The notes below the pieces were generated by a model, which saw only the letters and a list, made by a program, of their open reading frames with translations, was not told the origin of the DNA and made no database searches. A stretch of DNA of 64,000 bases from NCBI RefSeq assembly GCF_000801105.2, contig NC_079516.1, positions 44,310,908 to 44,374,907 of the forward strand, in the 5' to 3' direction. A program made the translations under genes and the position numbers. Every line of letters starts with the position of its first letter. Within the stretch, counting starts at the first letter, position 1. Shown in pieces: positions 25,408-36,055 of this stretch. This DNA comes from Raphanus sativus (taxonomy: Eukaryota; Streptophyta; Magnoliopsida; Brassicales; Brassicaceae).

Positions 25408-25440
25408 TTGGGCCTTAGGTAAGCTTGGAAGTTGGGCCCA
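25408..25440 (+). promoter_or_regulatory. GGGCC (site II type) motifs of the first eIF5B-like gene
   Basis: TTGGGCC at 25408-25414 and TTGGGCCCA at 25432-25440, with a further GGGCC just after, lie 90-120 bases before the start codon. They are the TGGGCY motifs common in promoters of plant translation genes. Confidence 0.5.
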
Positions 25441-25529
25441 AGGGCCTTTTAATAAACTGTGTATGTATAGCGCGGAGAAAAGTGTATCGTCAGACAAATT
25501 CCTTCCGCCGCTGCATCTCTTCACCGACA

Positions 25530-26860
25530 ATGTCGAATTGGAGTAACGAGTATGCTTTTTTTTTTCCCTTTAATTAGTCATTCAATCAATTGAATTTCAG
25601 TTGATTTTTCCTATGAAAGTGTGACTAGGTTAATGGATCGAGATGTTGGTATTTATTCTGGAGAAGGAACCTCTGGGACGGCAAAGAGGGTAAATTTTAT
25701 AGATGTTCAGTTTTCTCAATTTTGATTATAGGATTTGTTCCATTTTAGATTTACCCCGTCTATGTTGTTGTTGTTGTTGTTGGAGTCCGAGAGCTTTGCA
25801 AAAGAAGTCAAGCATATGGAATCTGTGATGAATTTTAAGAGAAGTGGCGAGGGAGTTGTTGCTGTAGCTTCTACCACTTATTCGTTGAATGAATTGGTCG
25901 AGTTCTTGGAATCCCCGACGGTGAAGATTCCTGTTGGAGCTCTAGACGTAGGAACGATCACCCCAGTGGAGATCTGGAAGGCCTTTCAAATGAGTGATCG
26001 CAAACGGCACTTCTCCACTGTCTTGGCCTTTGATGTAGACGTTACCCCTGAGGCAAGTCAACTCGCGGAACAGTTGCAAGTCAAAGTCATCTGTGGCGGC
26101 GGTATGCTTGATACGTTGCACTCCCAGTTCAAAGAGCATATCGAACAGCTGGGAGAGGACCTAGAAATTGAGGATGAAGCAATCTTCCCTGGCATCCTCA
26201 GCATCTTAACCAACGCTGTGTTCAGCAAGGAAGACCCTATTGTCCTCGGAGTCTTAGTTGTTGAAGGTTTCATTAAGGTAACTATTATTATTATTATTGT
26301 AAATAGATTCATATTTGCAAGCTTCCTTCTTCCCAGTTAATTATTTTGGTGTTTTCAGGTAGGAGTTCCCATAGCCTATGTGCGAACTGCTGGTTGTCTG
26401 GATTTAGGACGTATTGCATGGATTGAGAAATACCAACAACCCGTCGATGTTGCTAGTCTAGGCGAGACCGTTGTTATCAAGGTAGATAGTATTATTTTTT
26501 TATTTATCACTGAAAACAAATAAAGAAATTTGGGCCTTTTGCTACACAGATTGTTGCATCAAACCCGGAAGAACAGAGACAAGCACGTAGCTTTAGAAGC
26601 CATTATGACATTAATGATAATATCCTTGTCACTCGTATTTCTAGGGGATCTATCAATGCCCTCCGAGATAATCACAAGGTCCACCTTTAACCCTCAAAAT
26701 CTATCTTTTATTCAAAATATATAGTATCCCTTTTCAACTATTGTTTTCTTTGTTAATTAACTCAATTTTTGATTTATTTTTCTCTCTTTTGCAGGATAAA
26801 CTATCCTATAGCGACGTGAAAGTGCTGTATGATCTCAAACACGTTCTCAATATCAAGTAA
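25530..26860 (+). CDS. Stand-alone eIF5B C-terminal domain protein (domains III-IV)
   Basis: Six-exon model: 25530-25549, 25629-25689, 25786-26277, 26359-26481, 26550-26678, 26795-26860. The total is 891 nt, 296 aa, and all phases agree. The first three exon joins are the least certain. The protein lacks the GTPase domain and domain II of eIF5B. It starts (after about 27 unrelated residues) in the helix leading into domain III (HMESVMNFKRSGEGVVAVAS), continues through domain III (ILSILTNAVFSKEDPIVLGV) and domain IV (GRIAWIEKYQQPV), and ends with the terminal helices (RISRGSINALRDNHKDKL, then YDLKHVLNIK). In full eIF5B, domain IV holds initiator Met-tRNA and the last helices contact eIF1A during ribosomal subunit joining. 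A protein with only this part could bind those partners without GTP hydrolysis; that role is inference. The paralogue at 47016-48210 is almost the same length. Confidence 0.82.
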
Positions 26861-27986
26861 TATGTGTATGTCTAATGTTGTTGTTCCCGTTTGTCAACAA
26901 CAACTACTTTCCATTTAAAATCTGAACAAGCTGGCCGCTTCTAGTTATCTCATCTTTTTATATAGTTATGTATTCGCATCTTTTATATGCTGAAAATAAA
27001 TGGTTGAATATAACAGGAGACCACAGAATAAGGGGACTCGTTGAGAGTTCGCCATCCCATAGCTATCTTATCGCTCAGTCTTTCATCAGTGGCTACTATA
27101 TTTGAGAAGTGATGGAACAGATATATTTCCAAATGATAAGATAATAAAAAGTTGAGGAAGTTTTAACATTATTTCTTGTCGATTACGTTTTGCCTCCTTG
27201 ACCGCACCAGCTGTTTTGAAGATCGCTTGTTTCTTTTGCATCAATCAAAGATCTTTAAGAAAAAAAACTGAACTTGATTAAAGTATTACGGCCTTCTTAC
27301 ACCTCTAGTCTTCATCCTGAAAATTCTATACCACACCTTTGCATCCTTTACACAATCTATAGGGTGGTCAAATATCTATCTTCTCTAAAACTATGCTTAT
27401 GGATGTTAATCGGGTTCGAAAATATTTTGGGACTATACTTTAAAGTCTGTCTCAACCTTTATAGCGGGATGGTTGTGGCCTCCGGACCCTCCAGATTCAA
27501 CCCCTTACCTCGCGCAACCCTCATCCCCTTTTGCTGAAGTTTCGCCTCTTTGCTCCTGTTTCCAAATACTTTTAACCTAGCTGCTTCAGACTTCATTTCC
27601 TATGGAGTGTGGTTTTCTAAACCTTAGCACATCTTTCAGTCCTTCCCTATTATCCAGTTGGAGCCACCATAGTTTCCTTATACATGATCCCCCTCTCCTT
27701 ACGCTAAGCTTTGGCAAGGTATTGTTCCTAACATCTCTTGGAACAAGTTGTGTTTGTTTAAAAAATACCTTCTTTAGGTTTTATTTATCTCAGTATGAGA
27801 TTTCCTTTACCCGAGAGGATGAGTATGGCGCACTCTCTTTGCATCTCAGTAAGAGACTCGTGTTATCTCTGATTGACCATGTCACAAGCGTTCTGAGTTT
27901 CAGTATGAAATTCCCTTTACCTCAGTGAGAAGATGTTACACCTTTTGTTACTTCTGTATGAGATTGGTTTTCGAGTTGATTTGATT
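26861..27986. other. Intergenic up to the assembly gap
   Basis: No gene is supported. Near 27780-27960 the phrase CTCAGTATGAGATTTCCTTT recurs in altered form three or four times, a small decayed tandem repeat. Open frames at 27274-27928 have no family resemblance. Confidence 0.5.
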
Positions 27987-28086
27987 NNNNNNNNNNNNNN
28001 NNNNNNNNNNNNNNNNNNNNNNNNNNNNNNNNNNNNNNNNNNNNNNNNNNNNNNNNNNNNNNNNNNNNNNNNNNNNNNNNNNNNNN
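27987..28086. other. Assembly gap (100 N)
   Basis: Exactly 100 N characters, the usual placeholder for a gap of unknown size. It ends ten bases before the left target duplication of the Mutator element. Confidence 0.99.
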
Positions 28087-28619
28087 GGCTTACACATATT
28101 TATAGGGCTTATTGCAAAAGTGACTCAAAACTTGAATTCAAACAGAAAACTAACCTTTTCTTTTGACTCATTTTTTTTTTGAGTTTTTAACCCACATCTG
28201 CATTTTATCTACGAAAATGCCATTAACCTTTTTTTTTTTTTTTTTGAAAATGGCTTCTTTACTGTCTCAACCTCATTTTCTTCAAGTATTTACAATATTG
28301 CCACTGCCAATGAATAGTGGAACAACCTTGTACGAACTGTTTGGAGCTTTTAATGCCCTTTAATGCACGTAAATCTCTTTACACTCTCTCTGTTTCAATT
28401 GTTATGAACTAAAAAAACATTTCTTTCACTTTCTCTCCATATTCATCCAAAAAATGAAGCTTTTGATTCAAAATTGTTTGGAGCCATATTTCTTTCGTTT
28501 TGACTTACGGTTGCTTTCGTTTGAGGTTCTGGGTGGTTGGAGAAGACCCTGTGTGCAAACAAAGTCATCTCACCTAGTTTGAAGGTACGAATTTGAATTT
28601 TTTTCAAAATCTGTTCGCG

Positions 28620-29455
28620 TAGAAGACTTACAAGTAAGTCATCTGTATGTAGAAGACTTACTGATGAGTCTTCTGGTCAAACGGCGACTTAAACTAAGTC
28701 GTCCAGCTTTGTTTGGTGAAAAAAAACAGTCCAGACGACTTATATATAAGTCGTCTACGAGAAACAGGCTAGTTTTGCATTTGACCGAATCGTGTCAGAT
28801 CTTTGACTATTGGACGACTTATAATTCAGTCGTCTCTCGGAAAGTTAAAATTTCAATATTTATTAAACTAGACGACTTACGTGTAAGTCGTCTTAGGTTA
28901 GTTTTGTAGTTGAAAAATAAACTTCATAATTAATTTTTACCAGACGACATAATATAAAAGTCGTCCCGTCAGAAGACTTAATTAAAGTCGTCCGGGGAAA
29001 GCAAAGTCGTCCAGAATTTTTCCAATTAAGTCGTCCAAACCTTGCTTATCCCGGACGACCTTAAATTAAGTCGTCTAGCTGGACGACTTTTAGTTAAGTC
29101 GTCTGGAGAAAGTTAAATTTCAAGTTTTATTTTTCAATTACAACTAACCTGGGACGACTTACGTGTAAGTCGTCTAGTTTGAATAAAATATTGAAATTTT
29201 TACTTTCCAGAGACGACTGATTTTATAAGTCGTCCAGAAATAGTCAAAGATCTGACACGATTCGGTCAAATGCAAAACTAGCCCGTTTTTCGTAGACGAC
29301 TTATATATAAGTCGTCTGAATTTTTTTTTTTAACAAACAAAGCCGGACGACTTAGAATTAAGTCGTCCCTTTTAATTTTCAATTGCAAAAGTGACCTCTT
29401 TAGACGACTTACCTTTAAGTCTTCTGGACGACTTAAATCTAAGTCGTCTGCGATA
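28620..29455. repeat. Left palindrome array and nested long inverted repeat
   Basis: More than a dozen short palindromes of the form GACGACTTA...TAAGTCGTC with variable 2-8 base centres (ATATA, CGTG, ATT and others) are spaced about 30-70 bases apart. On top of that, about 28703-28930 and 29108-29340 are reverse complements of each other over some 230 bases. The phrase TTGACCGAATCGTGTCAGAT is intact in one arm and its complement in the other, so the left subterminal region can form one large hairpin studded with small ones. Confidence 0.85.
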
Positions 29456-29519
29456 ATGTTTGTTGAACTTCTTCATTTTCTCTATGTTTACTAATGTGTT
29501 TTATTTTGAATATTTGCAG

Positions 29520-31938
29520 ATGATTTTTAAGTTACATGCAGTGTATGGAGAATGGTTGTTGAGAGATTTCCGTTGGGATTTTGTGGTTGATGATCTCAAA
29601 GGAGCAAGATTGTTTTTATTGAATGAAGATTCAACACATGCTGAACTTGTTGCAATGGCTCAAGAAGATTATAACCTGGACATGAGATCAGTGACTGTGG
29701 AGATTAGCTACTCATTACCAGCAGAAATGATGATGACTCCAAGCAGTCCTCCCATTCATGTTACAAGTGATAGACAAGTTCGAAACTTGCTCGAGATACT
29801 CAAAACGCATAGAGTATGTCTTTGTGTATCAAGCCGCAGCAAGGTGGAAACGGTTTCAGAGAAAAGAGAAGAAGCTGGTGATAATGATGAAGCTGGTGAA
29901 GGGAAGAAGATGTTGGTGATAATGATGAAGCTGGTGAATGGGAAGAAGATGTTGGTGATAATGATGAGGCTGATGAATGTTTTGAAGATGTTGGTGATAA
30001 TGAGTCTGTTGAAGATGAAAATCAAGATGGGGAGGAGGAAAATGGGGAGGAGGAAAATGGGGAGGAGGATGCTGATAACACTATTGTTGGTGAAACGGAT
30101 CAGAATGGTGGGGATTACAGTCTTTATGGAAGGTTCTAGATGAGGACGAGGAAGATGATGATAATATTTGTTTTGAAGAAATTGAAAAGACATATGCTAA
30201 GACAAATGCTATTGAAGGAGGAAAATCGGATTGTACCAGCATCTATGTCAACCAGAGTTTTTGTTAGCAAGGATGCACTGCTTTCAGAGCTGCGGTTGAC
30301 AGCAGTGAGGGGTAGGTTTTCTTTCAGAATATACAAATCAACAAAAACTCTCCTTGTGGCAATATGTCGGGTTAGCGGTTGTGGATGGAAGATCAGAGCG
30401 AGTGTGAAACATGGGTCAAACACGTTTTGGGTAACAAAGTATGTGGAAAAACATTTATGCTCAATTGGAGACCGAATCGCTCAGCGGAGACACTGTACTC
30501 CAAAGTATGTTGGTAGTCTTTTCATTGATCGTGTTGGATCATTGATGGGATAACTCCACAGCATATCACTGATGCAATGAAGAACATGTTTGGCATGACG
30601 CTTGATTACACCACTTCATACAGAGCACTGTTATATGCACAGAAATTGGTGAGAGGATCAGCAGAAGAAGGGTATTCGCGTCTGCCTTCATATCTCGAGC
30701 AAATCTCCATTGCAAATCCTGATTCTATCACGGCTATAGAACTTGATTCTGAGAAAAGATTTAAGTATCTATTTCTCTCTTTTGGAGCTTCTATCAAAGG
30801 TTTTAAGTATCAGAGAAGGGTCATTGTGGTGGATGGAACTCACCTAAGTGGAAAGTATGGAGGTGTTATGTTAGTTGCAGCCGCACAAGATGGCAATTTT
30901 CAGATATTCCCATTGGCTTTTGGGATCGTGGATGCTGAAGATGAACCTTCTTGGGAATGGTTTTTCACAAAATTGGCTAGTTGTATATCTCATGACAAGC
31001 CTCTGGTGATAGTCTCTGACCGGCACGCGGCCATTAAAGTGCGTGTGAGAAGGTGTTTCCTTGGGCAACCCGAGGAATATGTTATTATCACCTTCAAGAT
31101 AACATTGTCAAAAAGTTTAAAGGGAAACATCTCATGTACTTGGTGAAAGGGGCTGCTTATGCGCACACGGTTCACGATTTTAACCGGTACATGGCTGAGA
31201 TACGGAGTGCAAACCCGGAACTTGCAACGTATTTGGAGAAGGCCGACGCCAAGCTATGGTCAAGGGTTTATTGTAAGGGGAACAGGTTCAACATAAAAAC
31301 AAGCAACATCGCTGAATCTATTAATTCCGCACTGAAGCGAGCAAGAGGATTTCCGATTCCGTTCCTGCTGGAGTTCATAAGGCAGAAGTTAGGAAAGGTA
31401 TTGGAAAAGGAGACAAGATGCTTTGAGTCTCCCAACTGTACATAGCCGGGGTGTTGAATACTTGCTTGCTGTTCGATCAGAGATAGCGGATACGATGACG
31501 GTCGAACCAATTGATGGATGGCGTTTCTTTGTCAAAGGTGGCAAAATGGACTGTGCGGTTGATTTGGAACATGTAAAGTGTGGTTGTGGTGTCTATGGAG
31601 TGGAGAAAATACCTTGCTCTCATGCTATAGCAGCTGGAACACATGCTGGTGTGCATATCGACACACTTGTATGTCCACTTTACTCAAAGAATCATCTGTA
31701 TGCAGGATACTCAGAGAATATATATCCTATCGTGTCACAACATATTGAGGAACGAGAATGCTTTCCTCCAAACGTAAAGCGTGGTCCGGGGAGACAGAAG
31801 AAATCAAGATGGCAATCTTGGTTGGAGCTATCTAGGATGAGGGGACACAAACCCAGGAAGAAACACAGGGCACGGAGATGCTCAAACTGCAAGGAAACTG
31901 GCCATACGAAACCACAATGTACACAACCAGTTGACTAG
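29520..31938 (+). pseudogene. MURA-type MULE transposase, frameshifted
   Basis: The start ATG at 29520 follows a good acceptor (TTTGCAG). The conceptual product has these parts in order: an N-terminal PB1-like region; an acidic linker (from about 29870); the MuDR DNA-binding domain (SELRLTAVRGRFSFRIYKST, with CRVSGCGWKIRAS); the MULE catalytic core with the first Asp in VIVVDGTHLSGKYGG, the second Asp in VIVSDRHAA and the Glu in AESINSALKRA; a SWIM zinc finger (KCGCG and PCSHA); and a C-terminal CCHC knuckle (CSNCKETGHTKPQC). The reading frame changes at least five times, near 29890, 30137, 30255, 30555, 31060 and 31420, mostly one-base events (for example five T instead of four at about 30258). 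It stops at 31936-31938. A working transposase is not encoded here unless these are sequencing errors. Confidence 0.9.
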
Positions 31939-31939
31939 T

Positions 31940-32493
31940 TGTCCAGACGACCTAAATATAAGTCGTCCAGTCTTGATTACCCGTCCAGACGACTAATTTC
32001 TAAGTCGTCCAGTGTTTCGTCTACCTTCTACGAAGTCGTCCAGTGTATTAGACTACCTTCTACTATCCTTTCAAGTGTTTTTTTTAGACGACCTTTTACG
32101 AAGTCGTCCAGTGTAATTTAAGTCGTCCAGTGTATTTAAGTCGTCCAGTGTTTAGACTACCTTCTACTATCCCTTCAAGTGTATTTTTTTTTTAGACGAC
32201 CTTTTACGAAGTCGTCCAGTGTATTTTATTTTTAGACTACCTTTATTTTTTTTTAGACGACCTTATTTGTAAGTCGTCCAGTGTATTTTATTTTTAGACT
32301 ACCTTATTTTTTTAGACGACCTTATTTGTAAGTCGTCCAGCTGGAAAACCTTCCAGACGACTTATTTGTAAGTCGTCCAGCTGGAAAACCTTCCAGACGA
32401 CTTATTTGTAAGTCGTCCAGCTGGAAAACCTTCCAGACGACTTATTTGTAAGTCGTCCAGCTGGAAAACCTTCCAGACGACTTATTTGTAAGT
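31940..32493. repeat. Central palindrome array with 40-bp tandem repeat
   Basis: Palindromic GACGACTT/AAGTCGTC units continue after the transposase stop codon. From 32341 a 40-bp unit beginning CTGGAAAACCTTCCAGACGA is repeated exactly three times (32341-32380, 32381-32420, 32421-32460) with a partial fourth to 32493. The unit itself contains two palindromes (CTGGAAAACCTTCCAG and the AAGTCGTC pair). The same unit recurs, partly inverted, at 33010-33145. Confidence 0.9.
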
Positions 32494-32608
32494 TAGAAAA
32501 TCTATACAAGTTAGAAAATCAAATAAATCATACATGCCACAAACATACAAATAGATTTGTGTAAACAAATAGTTCAAATATACAAATAGATTTGTGTATA
32601 CAAATAGT

Positions 32609-33004
32609 TCAAATATACAAATTGATTTGTGTATCTCTGCCGTATAAGGAGATATCTGCGTGGGAGCAGGTTTTCTTCGTTCGTTCACTCCTTGCACGCA
32701 CAGAAGCAGTGGGAGCTGTTTGGTCCAATACAACCAGGCTCGGTTCTGAAGCTGAAGCTGGATCGGTGGAAGCGAAGCTCGGTTGTTGATCGTTGGAAGC
32801 GAAGCTCGGTTGGTCAGTGGAAGTGAGAGGAACAATCTCTTTGGAGGTGACACCATCTGCTTTATCCTCCGGCAAGATCTTATATACCGAGATCGCCTCA
32901 TCTGCTGTATCCTCCGGCAACAATCTCTGCAATAAAAGAGAACAAGTAACCCTGGACGACTTAAATAAAAGTTGGGAGAGGATTTGGTTCCAGCTGGAGT
33001 TCAT
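32609..33004 (-). pseudogene. Possible downstream exon of the DUF1985 gene
   Basis: An open minus-strand frame follows an acceptor-like TTTTATTGCAG near 32928. It encodes a low-complexity Ser/Pro/Asp-rich peptide (LLPEDTADEAISVY and repeats of QPSFAS). In related MULE genes such a linker lies between DUF1985 and the Ulp1 protease. The phase with the preceding exon did not match, so it is either decayed or spliced in a way I could not resolve. Confidence 0.35.
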
Positions 33005-33190
33005 ACGACTTATTTTGTAAGTCTTCTGGAAGGTTTTCCAGCTGGACGACTTACAAATAAGTCGTCTGGAAGGTTTTCCAGCTGGAAAACCTTCCAGACG
33101 ACTTATTTGTAAGTCGTCCAGCTGGAAACCTCCAGACGACTTATATATTTACAAATCTATACAAAGACCAGACGACTTAAAGATTTGATA

Positions 33191-34508
33191 TTAACCTCTT
33201 TGGGCAGAGGAGAGGCTGTTTCTTTGTGGAGAAGGCTTTTTCGTTTGAGGAGCAGGCTGTTTCGTCTGAGGAGCAGGCTGTTTAGTTTGAGGAGCAGGCT
33301 GTTTCGTTTGAGGAGCAGGCTGTTTAGTTTGAGGAGCAGGCTGTTTAGTTTGAGGAGCAGGCTGTTTCGCCTTTTGAGGAGTAGGCTTTGCCTTTTGAGG
33401 AGCAGGCTGTCTGGTGGGAGGAGTAGGATGATTGGTTTGAAGTGGAGGCTGATCCTTTTGAGGAGTAGCACCCAATCCCGGAATAGCTTCGTACGCCCAG
33501 ACCTGAAGAACTTGTATAAAGCCATCCACGGTGTAACAGCCAGTAATATCTTTGTTCCACAAAGAGTCCATCAGCACCTTAAACGCGACTCTCCCCCATG
33601 GATAATTCTCAAACCTTTCTAAATCCATCACTAGCCTTGCGAGAGTAGCTCGTGTAGCGCTTGAGAACTTTTTCCCTTCAATGAATCCAGTGAAGATGGA
33701 AAGGTACGCGAGTCGCTTGCGATCTTCCCTGGACCAATCCCCGCATCTCTTCAGTGCTGCTATTATCTGATCAGTACTTGGCCCAGCTTCCCGATGAACT
33801 CCCATCATCTCCCAGAAAGAAACCATCTGTGGGGTAACTTCACATTCTGGTGTCTCAAGGTCCTCGATGTAGTCGCAGTTTAGACCAGTGATGTTTTCAA
33901 ACTCTAACAGTGAAAACCTCGCAGGTTCTGGACCAACGAGACACCACATCTCGTACTTCTTCTTAATGTCCAGCTTTAAACCGAGCAAGTGGTGAACCAG
34001 CCTTGAAGCCCAACCAAATCCCTGCTCCTTGAACTTGATGAAAACTCCCAATCTCGACTCCTTGAGCTCTTCAAATTCAGCATCAGTGAGAGCTTCCCTA
34101 AGAGCAGTATGCAACTTCGTGTTATCCGTATGATACGAAATGCTATTGTGGGGTTCTGGCTCTTCCCCTAATGTGTATAACCTACGGGGGAGTTCTGGAA
34201 TATCCATCCTTTTTGTCTGCAAAATAATCAAAGACAACAATAGAAGTCAGAACACAAGCTAAATCAATCACGCCTTAATTGTTACTCCAGACGACTTAGT
34301 AGACGACTTAAATATAAGTCGTCTAGAAAGTCGTCCAACTGGACGACTTAGTTGACGACTTATATTTAAGTCGTCTGGAAAGTCTTCCAAATGGACGTAC
34401 TAAGTCGTCCAGGTTGAAGACTTTCCAGACGACTTACTTACAAGTCTTCCAGTAGAAAAATTTCAAGCGGACCTGATTAGTCGCAGAAGGAGTTCGAGTA
34501 CTCGTCAT
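33191..34508 (-). CDS. DUF1985 protein of the MULE (Ulp1 domain absent)
   Basis: Two-exon model on the minus strand, exon 1 34473-34508 (MTSTRTPSATNQ) and exon 2 33191-34216, joined GT-AG; 353 aa. Residues about 50-260 form a DUF1985 domain (WASRLVHHLLGLKLDIKKKY, then RFSLLEFENITGLNCD and PWGRVAFKVLMDSLW). This domain is found in plant MULE-borne genes, normally in front of a Ulp1/SENP-type cysteine protease. Here the domain is followed by a Pro-rich tail with about seven tandem copies of PAPQTKQ (21-base repeats around 33230-33390) and a stop, so the protease part is missing. The intron holds more GACGACTT palindromes. The function of DUF1985 is not known. The frame is open throughout, unlike the transposase. 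Confidence 0.72.
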
Positions 34509-34599
34509 TGTGGTTATAGATCTGAAAAAATAAACGTGAAACGGTGAGAATGAGTAAATTGAAAGAGACAACGTTTTATGTTCATCTTTTCCACGAGTT

Positions 34600-34860
34600 T
34601 GATGACTTACCGGCGTTAGGGTTTACAGAGAAACGACGCTACGGTTTACAGAGAAGAAGCGGCGGCGCTAGGGTTTAGAAGAAGCGGCGGCGCTAGGGTT
34701 TAGAAGAAACGGCGGTGCTAGCTAGTGTTTAGAGTAAGCGGCGGTGAGAACGTTGGTGAGCACGGTGGCGAGGGCGACGGTTTGTTCGGAAATAGTGGAA
34801 GCGGGGGCGCTAGGGTTTAGAGAATCGGCGGCGCTAGGGTTAGAAGAAGCTGCGGCGACA
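34600..34860 (-). repeat. GCGGCGGCGCTAGGGTTTAGA imperfect tandem repeat
   Basis: Upstream of the DUF1985 gene a unit of about 25 bases (AGAAGCGGCGGCGCTAGGGT) is repeated four to six times with variation. It is the likely leader/promoter of that gene. GCTAGGGTTT resembles the telo-box in reverse orientation. Confidence 0.6.
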
Positions 34861-35079
34861 ACGGTGAGAATGAAGTGAGATAGATAGCCGACGTTGAGAA
34901 CGATGGTTGTTCGGAAATAGTGGGAATTCGAATCGCCTTTGATATCGCCGGTGAGAGAGAACTGTTAGGGTTTCTGTTCGCGGAAAATGAAAAAAAAAAA
35001 AAAAAAATCACCTTATATATTGGGTAAATAATCCGGTTAGCTTTAAAAGTACATTGGTAAACTTTAAGGTTTGGTCCGG

Positions 35080-35772
35080 TTTAGACGACTTATTCTGGCT
35101 GATAATGTACATCAGACGACCTAATATTTAGTCGTCTGGGAACAGAAGACTAAATATTAAGTCGTCCAATACCCTAAAATGAACCCCTAAACTAAAATGA
35201 CTAAATTAACTTACTAACCACGTTATAAAATCAAATTATACTTCAATAGTGTTTACTATACACAGAAACGAACACGCCTAGGTAATTTTAAAAATTTTCA
35301 AAAACGGTTTTAATGCTTTCCAAAATCTAACCCTAAGAACACATACAATACTACAACATATGTTGATGAAACATAAACTAAAGAATATCATGACTCACTA
35401 CTTTCACTCATCTGGGCTGAAAACAATTGAAATTTGTTATATATTAATTTATATCTCTTAAGACATATGTTAATTACATAATTCCAATTTTTCACTTATC
35501 AAAATATTTTTTACAAAATTTTTAAATTATGTTTAAGAATAACTGTCCAGACGACTTAACTTAAAGTCGTCTGGACGACTTATTTTCAAGTCGTCTGTTT
35601 ACAGACGACTTGCGAGGGGTAGAAACGTAAAAAAAAATCCGTTTTTTTGTTTGTTCACAAGGAGATAGTTGTAATTTCAATAGCCTTTTAAGTTACTTTT
35701 GCCTTTGACCCAAGTTGGGGTACTCTTTTGGGTTTGACTCCAAGTTTTGAGTCACAATTGGTAATTCTCCCC
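35080..35772. repeat. Right end of the MULE with palindromes
   Basis: Palindromic GACGACTT/AAGTCGTC units occur at about 35084-35170 and 35548-35612. They are followed by the right terminal sequence ending in AATTCTCCCC at 35772. The stretch between is AT-rich and non-coding. Confidence 0.75.
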
Positions 35773-36055
35773 ATATTTATAAGATATATTAATTTCATTT
35801 AATATAAATATTTTAAATTTATTTATTAGACCTATATATTATGAAACTAAATTAATCAACAAACATAATGACATCATAATATGATTTTCTTAAATCAATG
35901 TATCATAAAATTAAATTTCAAATCTAAAATAAAAAATTATAATAGGTTATTAGAAACAAAAATAAAATAATACTGTCATATCAATAAGTTTTTATATTAT
36001 TAATTTTTATTTGAATAACATAATAAAAATATCAAAGTTTAAAAATCAAAAGTTT

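Larger units (their letters stand above)
28105..35772 (+). mobile_element. Mutator-like element (MULE) carrying DUF1985 gene and palindrome arrays
   Basis: ATATTTATA occurs exactly at 28096-28104 and 35773-35781, a perfect 9-bp target duplication, and delimits a 7668-bp element. Its ends share short inverted repeats (left GGGCTTATTGCAAAAGTGAC; right, reverse complemented, GGGGAGAATTACCAATTGTG), both running into TGACTCAAAACTTG. Inside are a MURA-type transposase (plus, 29520-31938), a DUF1985 gene (minus, 33191-34508), and arrays of palindromes built on GACGACTTA(n)TAAGTCGTC in all non-coding parts. The layout resembles the crucifer 'Kaonashi' MULEs, which carry a DUF1985/Ulp1-protease gene, but no Ulp1 protease domain was found. 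The perfect target duplication suggests fairly recent insertion, although the transposase is broken. Confidence 0.92.

Noticed and set aside
27274..27928. Two plus-strand open frames before the gap
   Set aside because: Composition and peptides are non-coding in character (repeats of CTCAGTATGAGATTT); no family seen.
28620..29455. CRISPR-like array (regular short repeats with spacers)
   Set aside because: The repeats are palindromic half-sites with irregular spacing inside a eukaryotic MULE; the plant context rules out CRISPR.
32482..33145. Ulp1/SENP protease domain expected after DUF1985
   Set aside because: No His-Asp-Gln-Cys catalytic pattern found in any minus-strand frame between 31940 and 33190.
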